Source of the DNA: Flavivirga aquimarina | GTDB taxonomy: Bacteria > Bacteroidota > Bacteroidia > Flavobacteriales > Flavobacteriaceae | Reading direction: 5' to 3' | Length of the DNA stretch: 64,000 nucleotides | Assembly: GCF_030540835.1 (NCBI RefSeq) | Contig: NZ_JAUOEK010000063.1 | Span: 1-64,000 of the forward strand | Shown: in pieces, positions 20,534 through 29,553 of the stretch | Layout: each line of letters opens with the position of its first letter | Numbering within the stretch: position 1 is the stretch's first letter | Made by a program: the position numbers and the translations under genes | Notes under the pieces: generated by a model | The model's input: only the letters and a program-made list of their open reading frames with translations | What the model was told of the DNA's origin: nothing | Databases searched by the model: none

Positions 20534-21538
20534 ATGATAATGAAAATTAAAATGATACGGATACAAAAATTATTCATATATGTATTTCTCTTGGTTATAG
20601 CTAATAGCTATAGCCAAGAGTTAAACTTGCCTGTATTAACACAATATTTGGCAGAAAATAATTTTGTAGTCTCTCCGGCTTATGCAGGAATTGGAGATAA
20701 CCTAAAGGTCAGAGCTAACGGATTAACACAGTGGGTCGGTATAAAAGATGCCCCACAGAACCAATCTATTTATGCAGATTTTAGAATAGCGGACCGCTCT
20801 GGGATAGGAGTATCGTTTTATAATGATAGTAATGGAAATACCATCCAAAAGGGTGCTAAATTCTCGTTTGCGCATCATCTTATTTTAGATTATTATGCTA
20901 AAATGTATTTATCGTTTGGTATTTCTTATAACCTAAATAGTTTTAGAATTAATGTAGAGAACTTTGTAAATAATGGAGACCTAGGCGGTAATATTCCAAC
21001 AGATGACAGAGCAATTACAAATAATAACTTTGATGTGAGTGCCTTGTATCGATTTAAAGGATTTTTTATGAGCTTTAATGCCAATAATATTTTAGGTAAG
21101 GGTGGCAGTTTTGAAGAAACAATTAGAGCTTTGGATGAACCTAACTTACTTTTAAATTTTCAAATTTACTCAGGATATACCTTTAGAGGTCCTAAAAAAA
21201 GTGGTTTAGAATACGAGCCGTCTGTTTATTATCAATTGTTTAGTAGTGATGGTAGATCAAGTACAGATGTAAATTTTAAGTTTAGAAAATTTAATAGAAA
21301 AGAAGACTATTATTGGGCAGGAATATCATACCGTTTTCTTAACGATCAATTTTTTAAACCTTTAAATATTGGCCCCATGATCGGTTTTAAAAAGTCCATA
21401 TTCTATATGGGATATGCCTATCAAATAACAACGAATAACTTATCTGGTTTCAACTCAGGAACACATATGATTACTATTGGTTTTGACTTTTTACGTGGTA
21501 TTAGTAACTGTCCATGTACGCAAAGTCCAGTACATTAA
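20534..21538 (+). CDS. sprF: SprF, PorP/SprF-family T9SS membrane protein
   Basis: A 334-residue outer-membrane beta-barrel protein with a signal peptide ending NSYSQ. The PorP/SprF family signature is present: a short QYL segment, FVVSPAYAGIGD, then QWVGIKDAPQNQSIYADF, followed by strands rich in Gly and aromatics and a C-terminal GFDFLRG strand. In F. johnsoniae SprF is required for delivery of SprB to the surface. Here it is 15 bp after sprB, so the two are surely co-transcribed. The start is ambiguous between the ATG at 20534 and in-frame ATGs at 20540 and 20552. All give a usable signal peptide. Confidence 0.92.
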   Translation: MIMKIKMIRIQKLFIYVFLLVIANSYSQELNLPVLTQYLAENNFVVSPAYAGIGDNLKVRANGLTQWVGIKDAPQNQSIYADFRIADRSGIGVSFYNDSNGNTIQKGAKFSFAHHLILDYYAKMYLSFGISYNLNSFRINVENFVNNGDLGGNIPTDDRAITNNNFDVSALYRFKGFFMSFNANNILGKGGSFEETIRALDEPNLLLNFQIYSGYTFRGPKKSGLEYEPSVYYQLFSSDGRSSTDVNFKFRKFNRKEDYYWAGISYRFLNDQFFKPLNIGPMIGFKKSIFYMGYAYQITTNNLSGFNSGTHMITIGFDFLRGISNCPCTQSPVH

Positions 21539-21588
21539 TTATTATGCAGAATATGTTGTTTATTTAAATTGCTATTAAGACAACATTA

Positions 21589-21613
21589 AAAGTAAATTAA
21601 AACTATTTACTTT
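21589..21613 (+). terminator. Possible weak terminator hairpin after sprF
   Basis: A 9-bp perfect stem (21589-21597 with 21605-21613) with a 7-nt loop lies 51 bp after the sprF stop. It has no T run, so factor-independent termination is doubtful. A further 7-bp inverted repeat (21553-21559 with 21580-21586) lies just before it. Confidence 0.3.
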
Positions 21614-21840
21614 CTCTCACACTATACACTTTTTATCAAATTTCTTAAAGTTTTAAATAGAAATTTATTAGGGTTTTAAATAACCTATACTCACTTTATT
21701 CAAAACAAATTTTTCTTTTATTTATAGCTTTCGTTACGATAATAAGTCTGGTAAGAAGACTTCCATAAATTATCTGTTCAGATAAACCAATTTAATCGAA
21801 ACGATATATATATTCCTTCATTTTGTTTTTTCATAACGGT

Positions 21841-21866
21841 TTACACATTCGTTATGTGTAATTTTG
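21841..21866 (+). promoter_or_regulatory. Inverted repeat overlapping a TAnnTTTG element before the M16 gene
   Basis: TTACACA (21841-21847) and TGTGTAA (21855-21861) form a perfect 7-bp inverted repeat with a 7-nt centre. Its right arm overlaps TAATTTTG at 21859-21866. No TTG lies at the usual upstream distance. This could be an operator on the promoter of the 21969 gene. The rest of the 21539-21968 gap shows nothing else I can name. Confidence 0.4.
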
Positions 21867-21968
21867 TAAATAATTAATATATAACCCACCCTCTAGAGCT
21901 TTTTGTTGTTAATTTAAAATAGGACTTTCATTAAAAACACAAAATATAAAGAGAAAATAAGATAAAAT

Positions 21969-24833
21969 ATGTACTTAAATAAATATAAAAAGCGATTAAA
22001 AATTAGTAAAAAGCATATTAAAGTAATTACATTTTTACTTCTAATAACAAGTATAAAAACTAGTTTATTGGCGCAGAATGTAACAGAAAATATAGATTTA
22101 AGTGCTGTATTACCAGTAGACCAGAGTATTAAAAAAGGTGTGCTTCCTAATGGTTTAACCTATTATCTAAAAAGTACAGATGTTACTAAAAATGTAGCGA
22201 GCTATTATATTATCCAAAATGTAGGCTCTGTTTTAGAAAATGATGACCAACAAGGTTTAGCTCATTTTTTAGAACATATGGCATTTAACGGCACCCAAAA
22301 CTTTGAAGGGAAGGGTATTTTAAACACGATGCAAAAACAAGGGTTGGTTTTTGGAAAAGATATTAATGCCTATACGTCTTTTGATGAAACAGTATATAAT
22401 ATAAATAACATTCCTACTACACCAGAACTCATTGACACAGGCTTATTGATATTGCATGATTGGTCAAACTATTTATTGCTTACAGATGAAGAGATTGATG
22501 CAGAAAGAGGTGTTATTAAAGAAGAATGGCGAACAAGACAGAGTGGGGGCATGCGAATTTTACAAAAAAATATAGGAACTATGTTTAATGATTCAAAGTA
22601 TGCACAACGCTTACCAATTGGATTAATGAACGTTGTTGAAAATTTTGAATACAAGGCACTACGCGATTTTTACCATGATTGGTACAGAACCGATTTACAA
22701 GCTATTGCTATTGTGGGAGATATAGATGTTAACCAGGTTGAAGAAAAAATCAAGACCTTATTCTCAAAAATCCCAGCAGTAAATAATCCTAAAGAACGTT
22801 TTATTGTTACTATTCCAGATAATGATACTATGCTATATTCTATGGCTATGGATGAAGAAGTTTCTACATCCGGTATAAGTTTTGGAATAAGACATCCGAA
22901 ACCTTTAAAAGAAGAGACAGTAGCAAGCTTAAAAGTGTCTTTGTTAAACAATATGGCTATTAGTATGCTATCTGCAAGAATTAATGAACTATCTAAAAAA
23001 CCAGACGCTACATTTTTGGCTGCACGTATCAATTATGGAAGCCATTCAAGGTCAACAAAGGCCTTTAATGTATCTGTGTATCCAAAACCAAATCAACAAC
23101 ATGCTGCGTTTAAATCAGTTTTAACAGAAGTTAACAGAGCAGTAAAATTTGGCTTTGCTAAAGCAGAGGTAGACAGAACCATTACAGATTTTATAAGTTA
23201 TTACGAAAATCAGATTAGTAAAAAAGAAGATATGTCTCATGGACGTATTGTTAAATTAATTCAAAATGATTATTTGAATCATATAACCATTACAGATATT
23301 GAAAAGGAATTTGAGGTTGTAAAAACAATTTTTAATACGTTAAAACCTAACGAAATTCATGAGGCAATAAAAGAATTATATACCAATAAAAACAGATTTT
23401 TAACAGTAACAGGCGTAGAAGGTAATAATAACCTAACAAAAGAAGATGCTTTAGGCATTATTAATAATGTAGAAAATGATATTTCAATAGAAGCCTATAC
23501 AGATGAATTTGGAGGAAAAACATTAATATCTGGTATAGAAATAAAAGGCGGTACTATTATTTCTGAAGAAGAAAATAAAACATTAAACTCTACAACTTTT
23601 ACTTTAGATAATGGTATTAAAGTGCATTACAAATATGCCAACAAAAATGCTAATGATGTCAAATTAGAAGCTATTAGTAAAGGAGGTACTTCTTTATTGA
23701 AAGATGCCGATTTACCTTCAGCAGATTTATTAGGGAATGTGATTCAATTTTCTGGGTTAGGGGATTATTCTGCTACAGATTTACCAAAAGTACTAGCAGG
23801 TAAAACTGCGAATACCTCTATTAGTGTTTCAGGTCTATCAGAAAAAATTTCAGGGTCGTCTGTAACAAAAGATACAGAAGCGATGTTACAAATGGTATAC
23901 CTTCGTTTTGTGAAACCTCGTTTTGATGAGGATGGATACAATGTAATTATGCAAAATGTAGAAAACTACAAAATAAGAAGAAAGGAAAACATTGCCGAGA
24001 AAATGAAGGATAGCATGACGGTTACTTTGTATGGGGCTAATAATCCTAAACGTCGCATATTTAACGATAATTTTATAAAAGATATCTCTTTTGATAAAAT
24101 AAAAACTATTTATAACGATCGATTTGGCAATGCGGCAGATTTCGAATTTTTTATAGTAGGTGATATTCAAAAAGATGCTTTAAAGCCTTTATTAGAAAAA
24201 TATATAGCAGGTATACCTACCAATAATATAAAAGAAGTTTGGAAAGATAATTCTACAGCATGGTTAAGTGAAAAGATAGATAAAGACATTTATCTAAAAA
24301 TGGAAGATCCAAAAAGTTCGGTAAGAATATCATATAAAAATGATTATAAATATAGCCTAAAAAATGCATTGATAGCTCGTACATTAGGAGATATGTTACA
24401 GTTAAGATATACAGAAACTTTAAGAGAAGAAGAAGGAGGGACTTATGGAGCGAGTGCTAGAGCTAGTTTGTCTAAAAGGCCATTACAGAAAGGCTCCATT
24501 TCTGTAAATTTTGATTGTAATCCAGAAAAAGTAGAAACGTTAATAGCCATTGTACATGAGGAAATAAAAGAAATAGCAGAAGGGCGTGTTATTCAAGTAG
24601 ATTTAGATAAAACATTAACAAATTATTTAAAGGAAAGAAAACAGCAAAAAGACTACAATAGTTATGATATGAGTTTGTTAAAACGTTTTTATCGTGAAGA
24701 TTATAATATGAACGATTCTAAGAATTTTGAAGATATTATTAATAACATAACGATTAAAGACATTCAGAATTTTGCTAAAAACTTTTTAAAAGATTCAAAA
24801 TCATACGAAATTGTATTCAAACCAGAAATTTAG
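21969..24833 (+). CDS. M16-family zinc metallopeptidase (insulinase/pitrilysin type)
   Basis: A 954-residue protein with an N-terminal signal sequence ending LLAQN at about residue 36. The inverted zinc motif HFLEH is at residues 99-103 (His99, Glu102, His103), with the third ligand probably Glu179 in the DAERGVIKEE segment. This gives a complete M16 active site in the N-terminal half. The second half (from about residue 520) repeats the fold without the zinc motif and carries the usual R/Y-rich segment (RYTETLREEEGGTYG) near residues 810-830. This two-half layout is normal for secreted M16 proteases of Bacteroidota, which degrade peptides in the periplasm or at the cell surface. It stands alone between sprF and the dsbD-type gene. 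Confidence 0.92.
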   Translation: MYLNKYKKRLKISKKHIKVITFLLLITSIKTSLLAQNVTENIDLSAVLPVDQSIKKGVLPNGLTYYLKSTDVTKNVASYYIIQNVGSVLENDDQQGLAHFLEHMAFNGTQNFEGKGILNTMQKQGLVFGKDINAYTSFDETVYNINNIPTTPELIDTGLLILHDWSNYLLLTDEEIDAERGVIKEEWRTRQSGGMRILQKNIGTMFNDSKYAQRLPIGLMNVVENFEYKALRDFYHDWYRTDLQAIAIVGDIDVNQVEEKIKTLFSKIPAVNNPKERFIVTIPDNDTMLYSMAMDEEVSTSGISFGIRHPKPLKEETVASLKVSLLNNMAISMLSARINELSKKPDATFLAARINYGSHSRSTKAFNVSVYPKPNQQHAAFKSVLTEVNRAVKFGFAKAEVDRTITDFISYYENQISKKEDMSHGRIVKLIQNDYLNHITITDIEKEFEVVKTIFNTLKPNEIHEAIKELYTNKNRFLTVTGVEGNNNLTKEDALGIINNVENDISIEAYTDEFGGKTLISGIEIKGGTIISEEENKTLNSTTFTLDNGIKVHYKYANKNANDVKLEAISKGGTSLLKDADLPSADLLGNVIQFSGLGDYSATDLPKVLAGKTANTSISVSGLSEKISGSSVTKDTEAMLQMVYLRFVKPRFDEDGYNVIMQNVENYKIRRKENIAEKMKDSMTVTLYGANNPKRRIFNDNFIKDISFDKIKTIYNDRFGNAADFEFFIVGDIQKDALKPLLEKYIAGIPTNNIKEVWKDNSTAWLSEKIDKDIYLKMEDPKSSVRISYKNDYKYSLKNALIARTLGDMLQLRYTETLREEEGGTYGASARASLSKRPLQKGSISVNFDCNPEKVETLIAIVHEEIKEIAEGRVIQVDLDKTLTNYLKERKQQKDYNSYDMSLLKRFYREDYNMNDSKNFEDIINNITIKDIQNFAKNFLKDSKSYEIVFKPEI

Positions 24834-24891
24834 AGTGATTTTTAATAGTTAAATAAAATATAAAATTAAAATATAGAAAAATCTTTCTTGA

Positions 24892-24899
24892 TACTTTTG
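24892..24899 (+). promoter_or_regulatory. Candidate -7 element before dsbD
   Basis: TACTTTTG matches TAnnTTTG, but no TTG is found 17-23 nt upstream. If used, transcription would start near 24906 and read through the hairpin at 24961 before the ATG at 25015. Confidence 0.3.
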
Positions 24900-24960
24900 T
24901 TTTTGTGTTAATTATATTCGAGTTAGTCATTTGAAATATAATATTTAAAAGAAAGATAAC

Positions 24961-24994
24961 AAAAAGGGGCGTTTTTATAAAATAGCCCTTTTTT
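24961..24994 (+). terminator. Hairpin with A/T flanks between the M16 gene and dsbD
   Basis: A gggc/gccc core extended by an A5/T5 flank and one G-T pair forms a roughly 10-bp stem (24961-24970 with 24985-24994) with a 14-nt loop. This is a possible intrinsic terminator for the M16 gene. Its closeness to the dsbD start (20 bp) also allows an attenuator role. Confidence 0.45.
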
Positions 24995-25014
24995 AAAATA
25001 CGTTAAAAAATATT

Positions 25015-27501
25015 ATGAAAAAACTTGTCCTACTTTTAGCCTTATTTTCTTTAAACATGGGGAATTCTCAAATTTTTGAGCCCGTAAAATGGATCACTTC
25101 GGTAGAGAAAATATCTAATAACAAATATAAATTAATCTCCAAAGCAAGTATAGAGTCTGGTTGGCATTTGTATTCTCAAGATGTTCCTGAAGACGGTCCT
25201 GTTCCAACAACATTTACATACGATGATAAAAATGGAACTTTTAAAATAATAGGTAAAACCTTAGAAGAAGAAGGGCATACTATAGATGATCCTATTTTCG
25301 GGATGAAAATAAAATTTTTTGAAGACCAAGCAGTTTTCGAGCAAATAGTAGAGGTATTAGCCGATGAAAGAACAGTTAATGCTACGGTTGAATTTATGGT
25401 ATGTGATGATACCAAGTGTTTGCCTCCTACAGAGGTAGATTTGGTGTTTAATTTACCATCTAAATCATTAAGTGTACCTGTTAAAACGGAAAAAAATGAG
25501 CCCGCTAAAACTAAAAATGCATCTACTAGTACAAATGCACAAGGGATATTAGATCCAGTAAAATGGGATTTTCAGACTAAAAAGATTGGAGATAAAGAAT
25601 ACGAGTTAATATTTGTTGCTAATATTGATGAAAATTGGGCATTATATTCTCAGTTTATTGAAGGAGAAGGACCTATACCGACTACATTTACTTTTCAAGA
25701 GAATAATGATTATATTTTAGAGGGAGATGTCATAGAAAGTGATAAAAATAAGGTCACTAAAAAAGAACCATTATTTGATAATATTAAAGTAGGAAAGTTT
25801 TATAATCAAGCAGTTTTTACCCAAAAAGTAAAAATCGATAATATTAATACTGTTATAAAAGGTAACCTTCAATATATGGCTTGTGATGATAGCAAATGTA
25901 TATTCCCGCCAGAAGAGCCTTTTCTATTTAATTTTACTAAATTAGAAATAGATGTTTCAACGAATAAAGGTTTTGAAAACAATAATTCTTCGGTGAACAA
26001 TTTATTATATGGAATGTCTACTGAAGATTTAAAGAGGTCTGAAATAGAATGTGATAATGAAGCTGTTAATAACGCTTCTGAAGTAAAAAATAGTAGTAAT
26101 TCGCTGTGGCGTATTTTTGGATTAGGTTTTTTAGGAGGTTTATTGGCATTATTAACCCCATGTGTATTTCCAATGATTCCACTCACAGTTAGTTTTTTTA
26201 CTAAAAAAGGAGGAGAAAGCAAAGGAGCTGGTATTTCGAAAGCATTACTTTATGGGTTTTTTATATTTGCAGTATATATTTTACTAAGTGTTCCATTTCA
26301 TTTATTAGATTCAGTAAACCCTGACATTTTAAATGAAATTTCTACCAACATTTGGCTTAATGTTATCTTTTTTGTGATTTTCTTATTTTTTGCTTTTTCG
26401 TTTTTTGGATATTATGAATTAACATTACCATCTAATTGGACAAATAAAACGACCCAAGGCGAAAACGTAGGAGGTTTAGTGGGAATCTTTTTTATGGCAC
26501 TAACGTTAGCTTTGGTATCATTTTCATGTACAGGTCCTATATTAGGTTCTTTACTAGCTGGTTCGTTAACTGCTGATGGAGGTGCATGGCAACTTACTGC
26601 CGGTATGGCCGGCTTTGGAGTATCTTTAGGTTTACCTTTTGCATTATTTGCAATGTTTCCAAATATGATGAATGCTTTACCAAAATCGGGAGGCTGGTTA
26701 AATACAACAAAAGTTATTTTAGGCTTTTTAGAATTAGCGTTAGCTTTTAAGTTTTTATCGAATGCAGATCTAGTAGCTCATTGGGGAATTTTAAAAATAG
26801 AACCATTTTTAATTATATGGATAATTGTTTTTGGAGGTTTATCGCTTTACTTATTTGGTAAAATAAAATTCCCTCATGATTCTCCAATTAAAAAGTTGTC
26901 TTTTTCAAGAATATCAGGAGGAATATTAGTTGCAGCCTTTACAATTTATTTAGTGTCTGGATTCAGAGTAAACAAAGATACTAAGACTTTTACTCCATTA
27001 ACCCTATTAAGTGGTTTAGCGCCTCCTGTAGGTTATAGTTTTTTATATCCAAATGATTGCCCTAACAACTTAAACTGTTTTAAGGATTTAAAAGAAGGAT
27101 TAGCTTATGCGAAGAAAGTTAATAAACCTATAATGATTGATTTTACAGGTTTGGCTTGTGTTAATTGTAGAAAAATGGAAGAACATGTATGGCCATTAAA
27201 AAAGATCGATAATTATCTTCGAAATGATTACGTCCTTATCTCGCTTTATGTTGATGATAAAAAAGAATTACCAGAAGCAGAGCAAGTTGAAGTTACAAGA
27301 ATAAATGGAGGGACTAGAACTCTTAAAAATTATGGACATAAATGGGCGCATTTTCAAACTCAATTTTTTCAAACAAATTCTCAGCCATATTATGTTCTAC
27401 TTAGCCCAAATGGGAAGCAAATTTTAAATCAGCCTGTTGGTTATACTCCAGATGAAAATGAGTATGCAAAATTTCTTGAATGTGGTTTAAAGAAAGAATA
27501 A
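25015..27501 (+). CDS. dsbD: Thiol:disulfide interchange protein, DsbD type
   Basis: An 828-residue inner-membrane protein that carries reducing power from the cytoplasm to periplasmic proteins. A signal peptide (ending MGNSQ) is followed by two DsbD-alpha-like domains in tandem. Both have the GPxPTTF segment and a CDDTKC or CDDSKC pair (about residues 25-150 and 180-310). A CcdA-type membrane part with about eight helices follows (residues about 360-660), with conserved Cys383 in LTPCVFPM and Cys505 in SFSCTGPILG. A C-terminal thioredoxin-like domain carries C715-V-N-C718. Two N-terminal domains instead of one is the longer form common in Bacteroidota. Its stop codon overlaps the next start (TAATG), so the desulfurase-like gene is probably co-translated. 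Confidence 0.93.
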   Translation: MKKLVLLLALFSLNMGNSQIFEPVKWITSVEKISNNKYKLISKASIESGWHLYSQDVPEDGPVPTTFTYDDKNGTFKIIGKTLEEEGHTIDDPIFGMKIKFFEDQAVFEQIVEVLADERTVNATVEFMVCDDTKCLPPTEVDLVFNLPSKSLSVPVKTEKNEPAKTKNASTSTNAQGILDPVKWDFQTKKIGDKEYELIFVANIDENWALYSQFIEGEGPIPTTFTFQENNDYILEGDVIESDKNKVTKKEPLFDNIKVGKFYNQAVFTQKVKIDNINTVIKGNLQYMACDDSKCIFPPEEPFLFNFTKLEIDVSTNKGFENNNSSVNNLLYGMSTEDLKRSEIECDNEAVNNASEVKNSSNSLWRIFGLGFLGGLLALLTPCVFPMIPLTVSFFTKKGGESKGAGISKALLYGFFIFAVYILLSVPFHLLDSVNPDILNEISTNIWLNVIFFVIFLFFAFSFFGYYELTLPSNWTNKTTQGENVGGLVGIFFMALTLALVSFSCTGPILGSLLAGSLTADGGAWQLTAGMAGFGVSLGLPFALFAMFPNMMNALPKSGGWLNTTKVILGFLELALAFKFLSNADLVAHWGILKIEPFLIIWIIVFGGLSLYLFGKIKFPHDSPIKKLSFSRISGGILVAAFTIYLVSGFRVNKDTKTFTPLTLLSGLAPPVGYSFLYPNDCPNNLNCFKDLKEGLAYAKKVNKPIMIDFTGLACVNCRKMEEHVWPLKKIDNYLRNDYVLISLYVDDKKELPEAEQVEVTRINGGTRTLKNYGHKWAHFQTQFFQTNSQPYYVLLSPNGKQILNQPVGYTPDENEYAKFLECGLKKE

Positions 27502-29012
27502 TGATTAAGACTATAAAAAATAAGTTAACACCTAAAACTAACGATTCCACTCTAGAAGATTATTTCAAGTCTTTTAGAAATAATATAGTTGGTAACAACG
27601 AATCTTTTGAGTCTCCTTACGGTAAGCAGAAAATTATTTATGCCGATTGGACAGCTAGTGGGAGGTTATATAGACCGATAGAAGAAAAGTTACTCAATGA
27701 GATTGGTCCTTTTGTCGCCAATACACATACAGAAACCTCTATAACAGGATCTGCGATGACTCTAGCATATCATAATGCCAGAAATATTATAAAAAAGCAT
27801 GTAAATGCATCAGAAGAGGACGTACTCATTACGGTTGGAACTGGAATGACAGGTGCGATCAATAAGTTTCAACGTATTTTAGGTTTAAAATTAAACGAAA
27901 ATTTAAAAGATCACACTCAAGTTCCCGAAGCCTTAAAACCAATCATTTTTGTATCACACATGGAGCATCACTCTAATCAAACATCTTGGTTAGAAACCAT
28001 TGCTAGGGTTGAAGTTATACCTTCAAACGAAGTAGGTTTGCCATGCGTAAAAAATTTAAAAAAGCTCATTGCAAAGTATCAAGATTGCCCGATAAAAATA
28101 GCCGCTATTACTGGATGTTCTAACGTAACAGGTATTAGAACCAATTATCATGAAGTCGCCAAAATTATGCATCAGAACAATGGATTATGTTTTGTGGACT
28201 TTGCATGTTCTGCACCTTATATAGATATAGATATGCACCCAAAGGACGAAGAAACGTACTTAGATGCTATTACGTTTTCTCCTCACAAATTCTTAGGAGG
28301 ACCGGGAGCTTCTGGTGTGCTGATTTTTAATAAAAAATTATATAAAAATCTGGTTCCAGATAATCCGGGAGGAGGCACCGTTTCTTATACGAACCCTTGG
28401 GGAGATCATGATTATATAGATGATATAGAAACTAGAGAAGATGGCGGAACGCCTGGCTTTTTACAAGCTATAAAAATAGCACTATCCATTGAGCTTAAAG
28501 AGAAAATGGGTGTGATAAATATTTTGGATAGAGAACACGAGTTAAATGCCATTATTTTTGACAAGCTGAGAGCTATAGAAAACCTTACCATACTAGCACC
28601 AGAGCATACAGATAGGTTAGGTGTATTTTCTTTTTATATTGAAGATGTTCATTATAATTTAATTGTTAAGTTGTTAAATGATCGCTTCGGAGTGCAAACC
28701 CGAGGAGGCTGTTCTTGTGCTGGAACTTATGGACATTATTTACTAAATGTTGATGAATCTACCTCTAAATCAATAGAACAAAAAATATTAGAAGGTTGTT
28801 TAATTGAGCGACCAGGATGGGTAAGAATGTCTATACATCCTACCATGACCAATGAGGACATTCATTTTATCTGTGATGCTATAAAAAAAGTTGCTGAGAA
28901 TTATGAAAGTTGGGGAAAAGATTATGAATACAATGCCATTAAAAATGAATTTATTCATAAAGGAAACTACAATATTGAAAAAGAAATAACAGAAGACTGG
29001 TTTAAGTTATAA
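27501..29012 (+). CDS. Class V aminotransferase fold enzyme, cysteine-desulfurase-like
   Basis: A 503-residue PLP enzyme. Lys263 in the SPHKFLGGPG segment should bind PLP, with Asp233 in VDFACSAP contacting the pyridine nitrogen. Cys404 and Cys406 in RGGCSCAG match the position of the catalytic Cys in the SufS/NifS family, which take sulfur from cysteine. At about 500 residues it is longer than SufS (about 400), so the substrate could differ. The chosen start is the ATG at 27501, which overlaps the dsbD stop by one base. An in-frame ATG at 27480 would lie inside dsbD. Overlap with a thiol-disulfide gene suggests a shared sulfur or redox role, but this is inference. Confidence 0.85.
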   Translation: MIKTIKNKLTPKTNDSTLEDYFKSFRNNIVGNNESFESPYGKQKIIYADWTASGRLYRPIEEKLLNEIGPFVANTHTETSITGSAMTLAYHNARNIIKKHVNASEEDVLITVGTGMTGAINKFQRILGLKLNENLKDHTQVPEALKPIIFVSHMEHHSNQTSWLETIARVEVIPSNEVGLPCVKNLKKLIAKYQDCPIKIAAITGCSNVTGIRTNYHEVAKIMHQNNGLCFVDFACSAPYIDIDMHPKDEETYLDAITFSPHKFLGGPGASGVLIFNKKLYKNLVPDNPGGGTVSYTNPWGDHDYIDDIETREDGGTPGFLQAIKIALSIELKEKMGVINILDREHELNAIIFDKLRAIENLTILAPEHTDRLGVFSFYIEDVHYNLIVKLLNDRFGVQTRGGCSCAGTYGHYLLNVDESTSKSIEQKILEGCLIERPGWVRMSIHPTMTNEDIHFICDAIKKVAENYESWGKDYEYNAIKNEFIHKGNYNIEKEITEDWFKL

Positions 29013-29088
29013 TCCATTTTCGATGTCATTTTAACATAGAAACTCATACTAATTTTAATGCACTTTGCATAGCTTGATAATTACTACT

Positions 29089-29119
29089 TTGTCATTCTGC
29101 GCTACGACGCAGAATCCAT
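29089..29119 (+). repeat. Left 31-bp arm, REP-like hairpin
   Basis: It is the perfect reverse complement of 29429-29459. The core 8-bp stem is ATTCTGCG / CGCAGAAT around CTACGA. It occupies the space where the leader and ribosome-binding region of the nuclease gene would be, so the hairpin could affect its translation. Confidence 0.9.
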
Positions 29120-29126
29120 ATAGATA

Positions 29127-29429
29127 ATGAGAGGGAACTATCATCAATACTATGTATATATTCTATCTAATAAGAAAAACGGAACATTATATATTGGAGT
29201 AACTAATGATTTAGAACGAAGGATTTTTGAACATAAACGAAAAATGATTTCAGGTTTTACATCAAAATATGACCTAAATAAATTAATGTATTTTGAACAA
29301 TTTCAATATGTAAATGATGCTATTAAAAGAGAAAAGCAATTAAAGAATTGGAACAGACAATGGAAAATAGATTTAATTGAAAAAACTAATCAAAATTGGA
29401 TAGATTTGTCAATAGATTGGAAATATTAA
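29127..29429 (+). CDS. GIY-YIG nuclease-family protein
   Basis: A 100-residue single-domain protein of the UPF0213/YhbQ-like GIY-YIG group. The motif appears as YVY at residues 9-11 and YIG at 22-24, followed by Arg31/Arg32, His36 and the catalytic Glu69 in the AIKREKQLKNW segment. All expected active-site residues are present, so a metal-dependent endonuclease activity is plausible. No ribosome-binding site is visible. The 7 bases before the ATG follow directly on a hairpin. The gene is bracketed by perfect 31-bp inverted repeats and reads against the following gene. Its position within a compact inverted-repeat unit suggests it acts on, or moves with, those repeats. Confidence 0.9.
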   Translation: MRGNYHQYYVYILSNKKNGTLYIGVTNDLERRIFEHKRKMISGFTSKYDLNKLMYFEQFQYVNDAIKREKQLKNWNRQWKIDLIEKTNQNWIDLSIDWKY

Positions 29430-29459
29430 TGGATTCTGCGTCGTAGCGCAGAATGACAA
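29429..29459 (-). repeat. Right 31-bp arm, REP-like hairpin
   Basis: A perfect inverted copy of 29089-29119, starting on the last base of the nuclease stop codon. As a hairpin just after the stop it may also help end or stabilise the transcript. Confidence 0.9.
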
Positions 29460-29553
29460 CATTGCATATATTGAATACACATTTTGAACATAGGCATTTT
29501 TAAATGGAACTCACGCTATTTAAAAAACCAAGAACAGCCCTTTACACCAAAGT

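Larger units (their letters stand above)
29089..29459. mobile_element. 371-bp inverted-repeat unit carrying a GIY-YIG nuclease gene
   Basis: Two perfect 31-bp inverted repeats (29089-29119 and 29429-29459) tightly bracket one gene. The left arm ends 7 bp before the ATG, and the right arm starts on the last base of the stop codon. Each arm is itself a hairpin (ATTCTGCG, 6-nt centre, CGCAGAAT). The layout resembles REP sequences with a dedicated nuclease, but with a GIY-YIG enzyme in place of the Y1 transposase of known REP/RAYT systems. No clear target-site duplication was found. Mobility is inferred. Confidence 0.65.

Noticed and set aside
29065-29474. Near-identical 13-mers outside the GIY-YIG unit (ttgcatagcttga at 29065, ttgcatatattga at 29462) as a target duplication
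   Set aside because: They are not adjacent to the arms (12 and 3 bp away) and differ at two positions. A chance match in AT-rich DNA is as likely.
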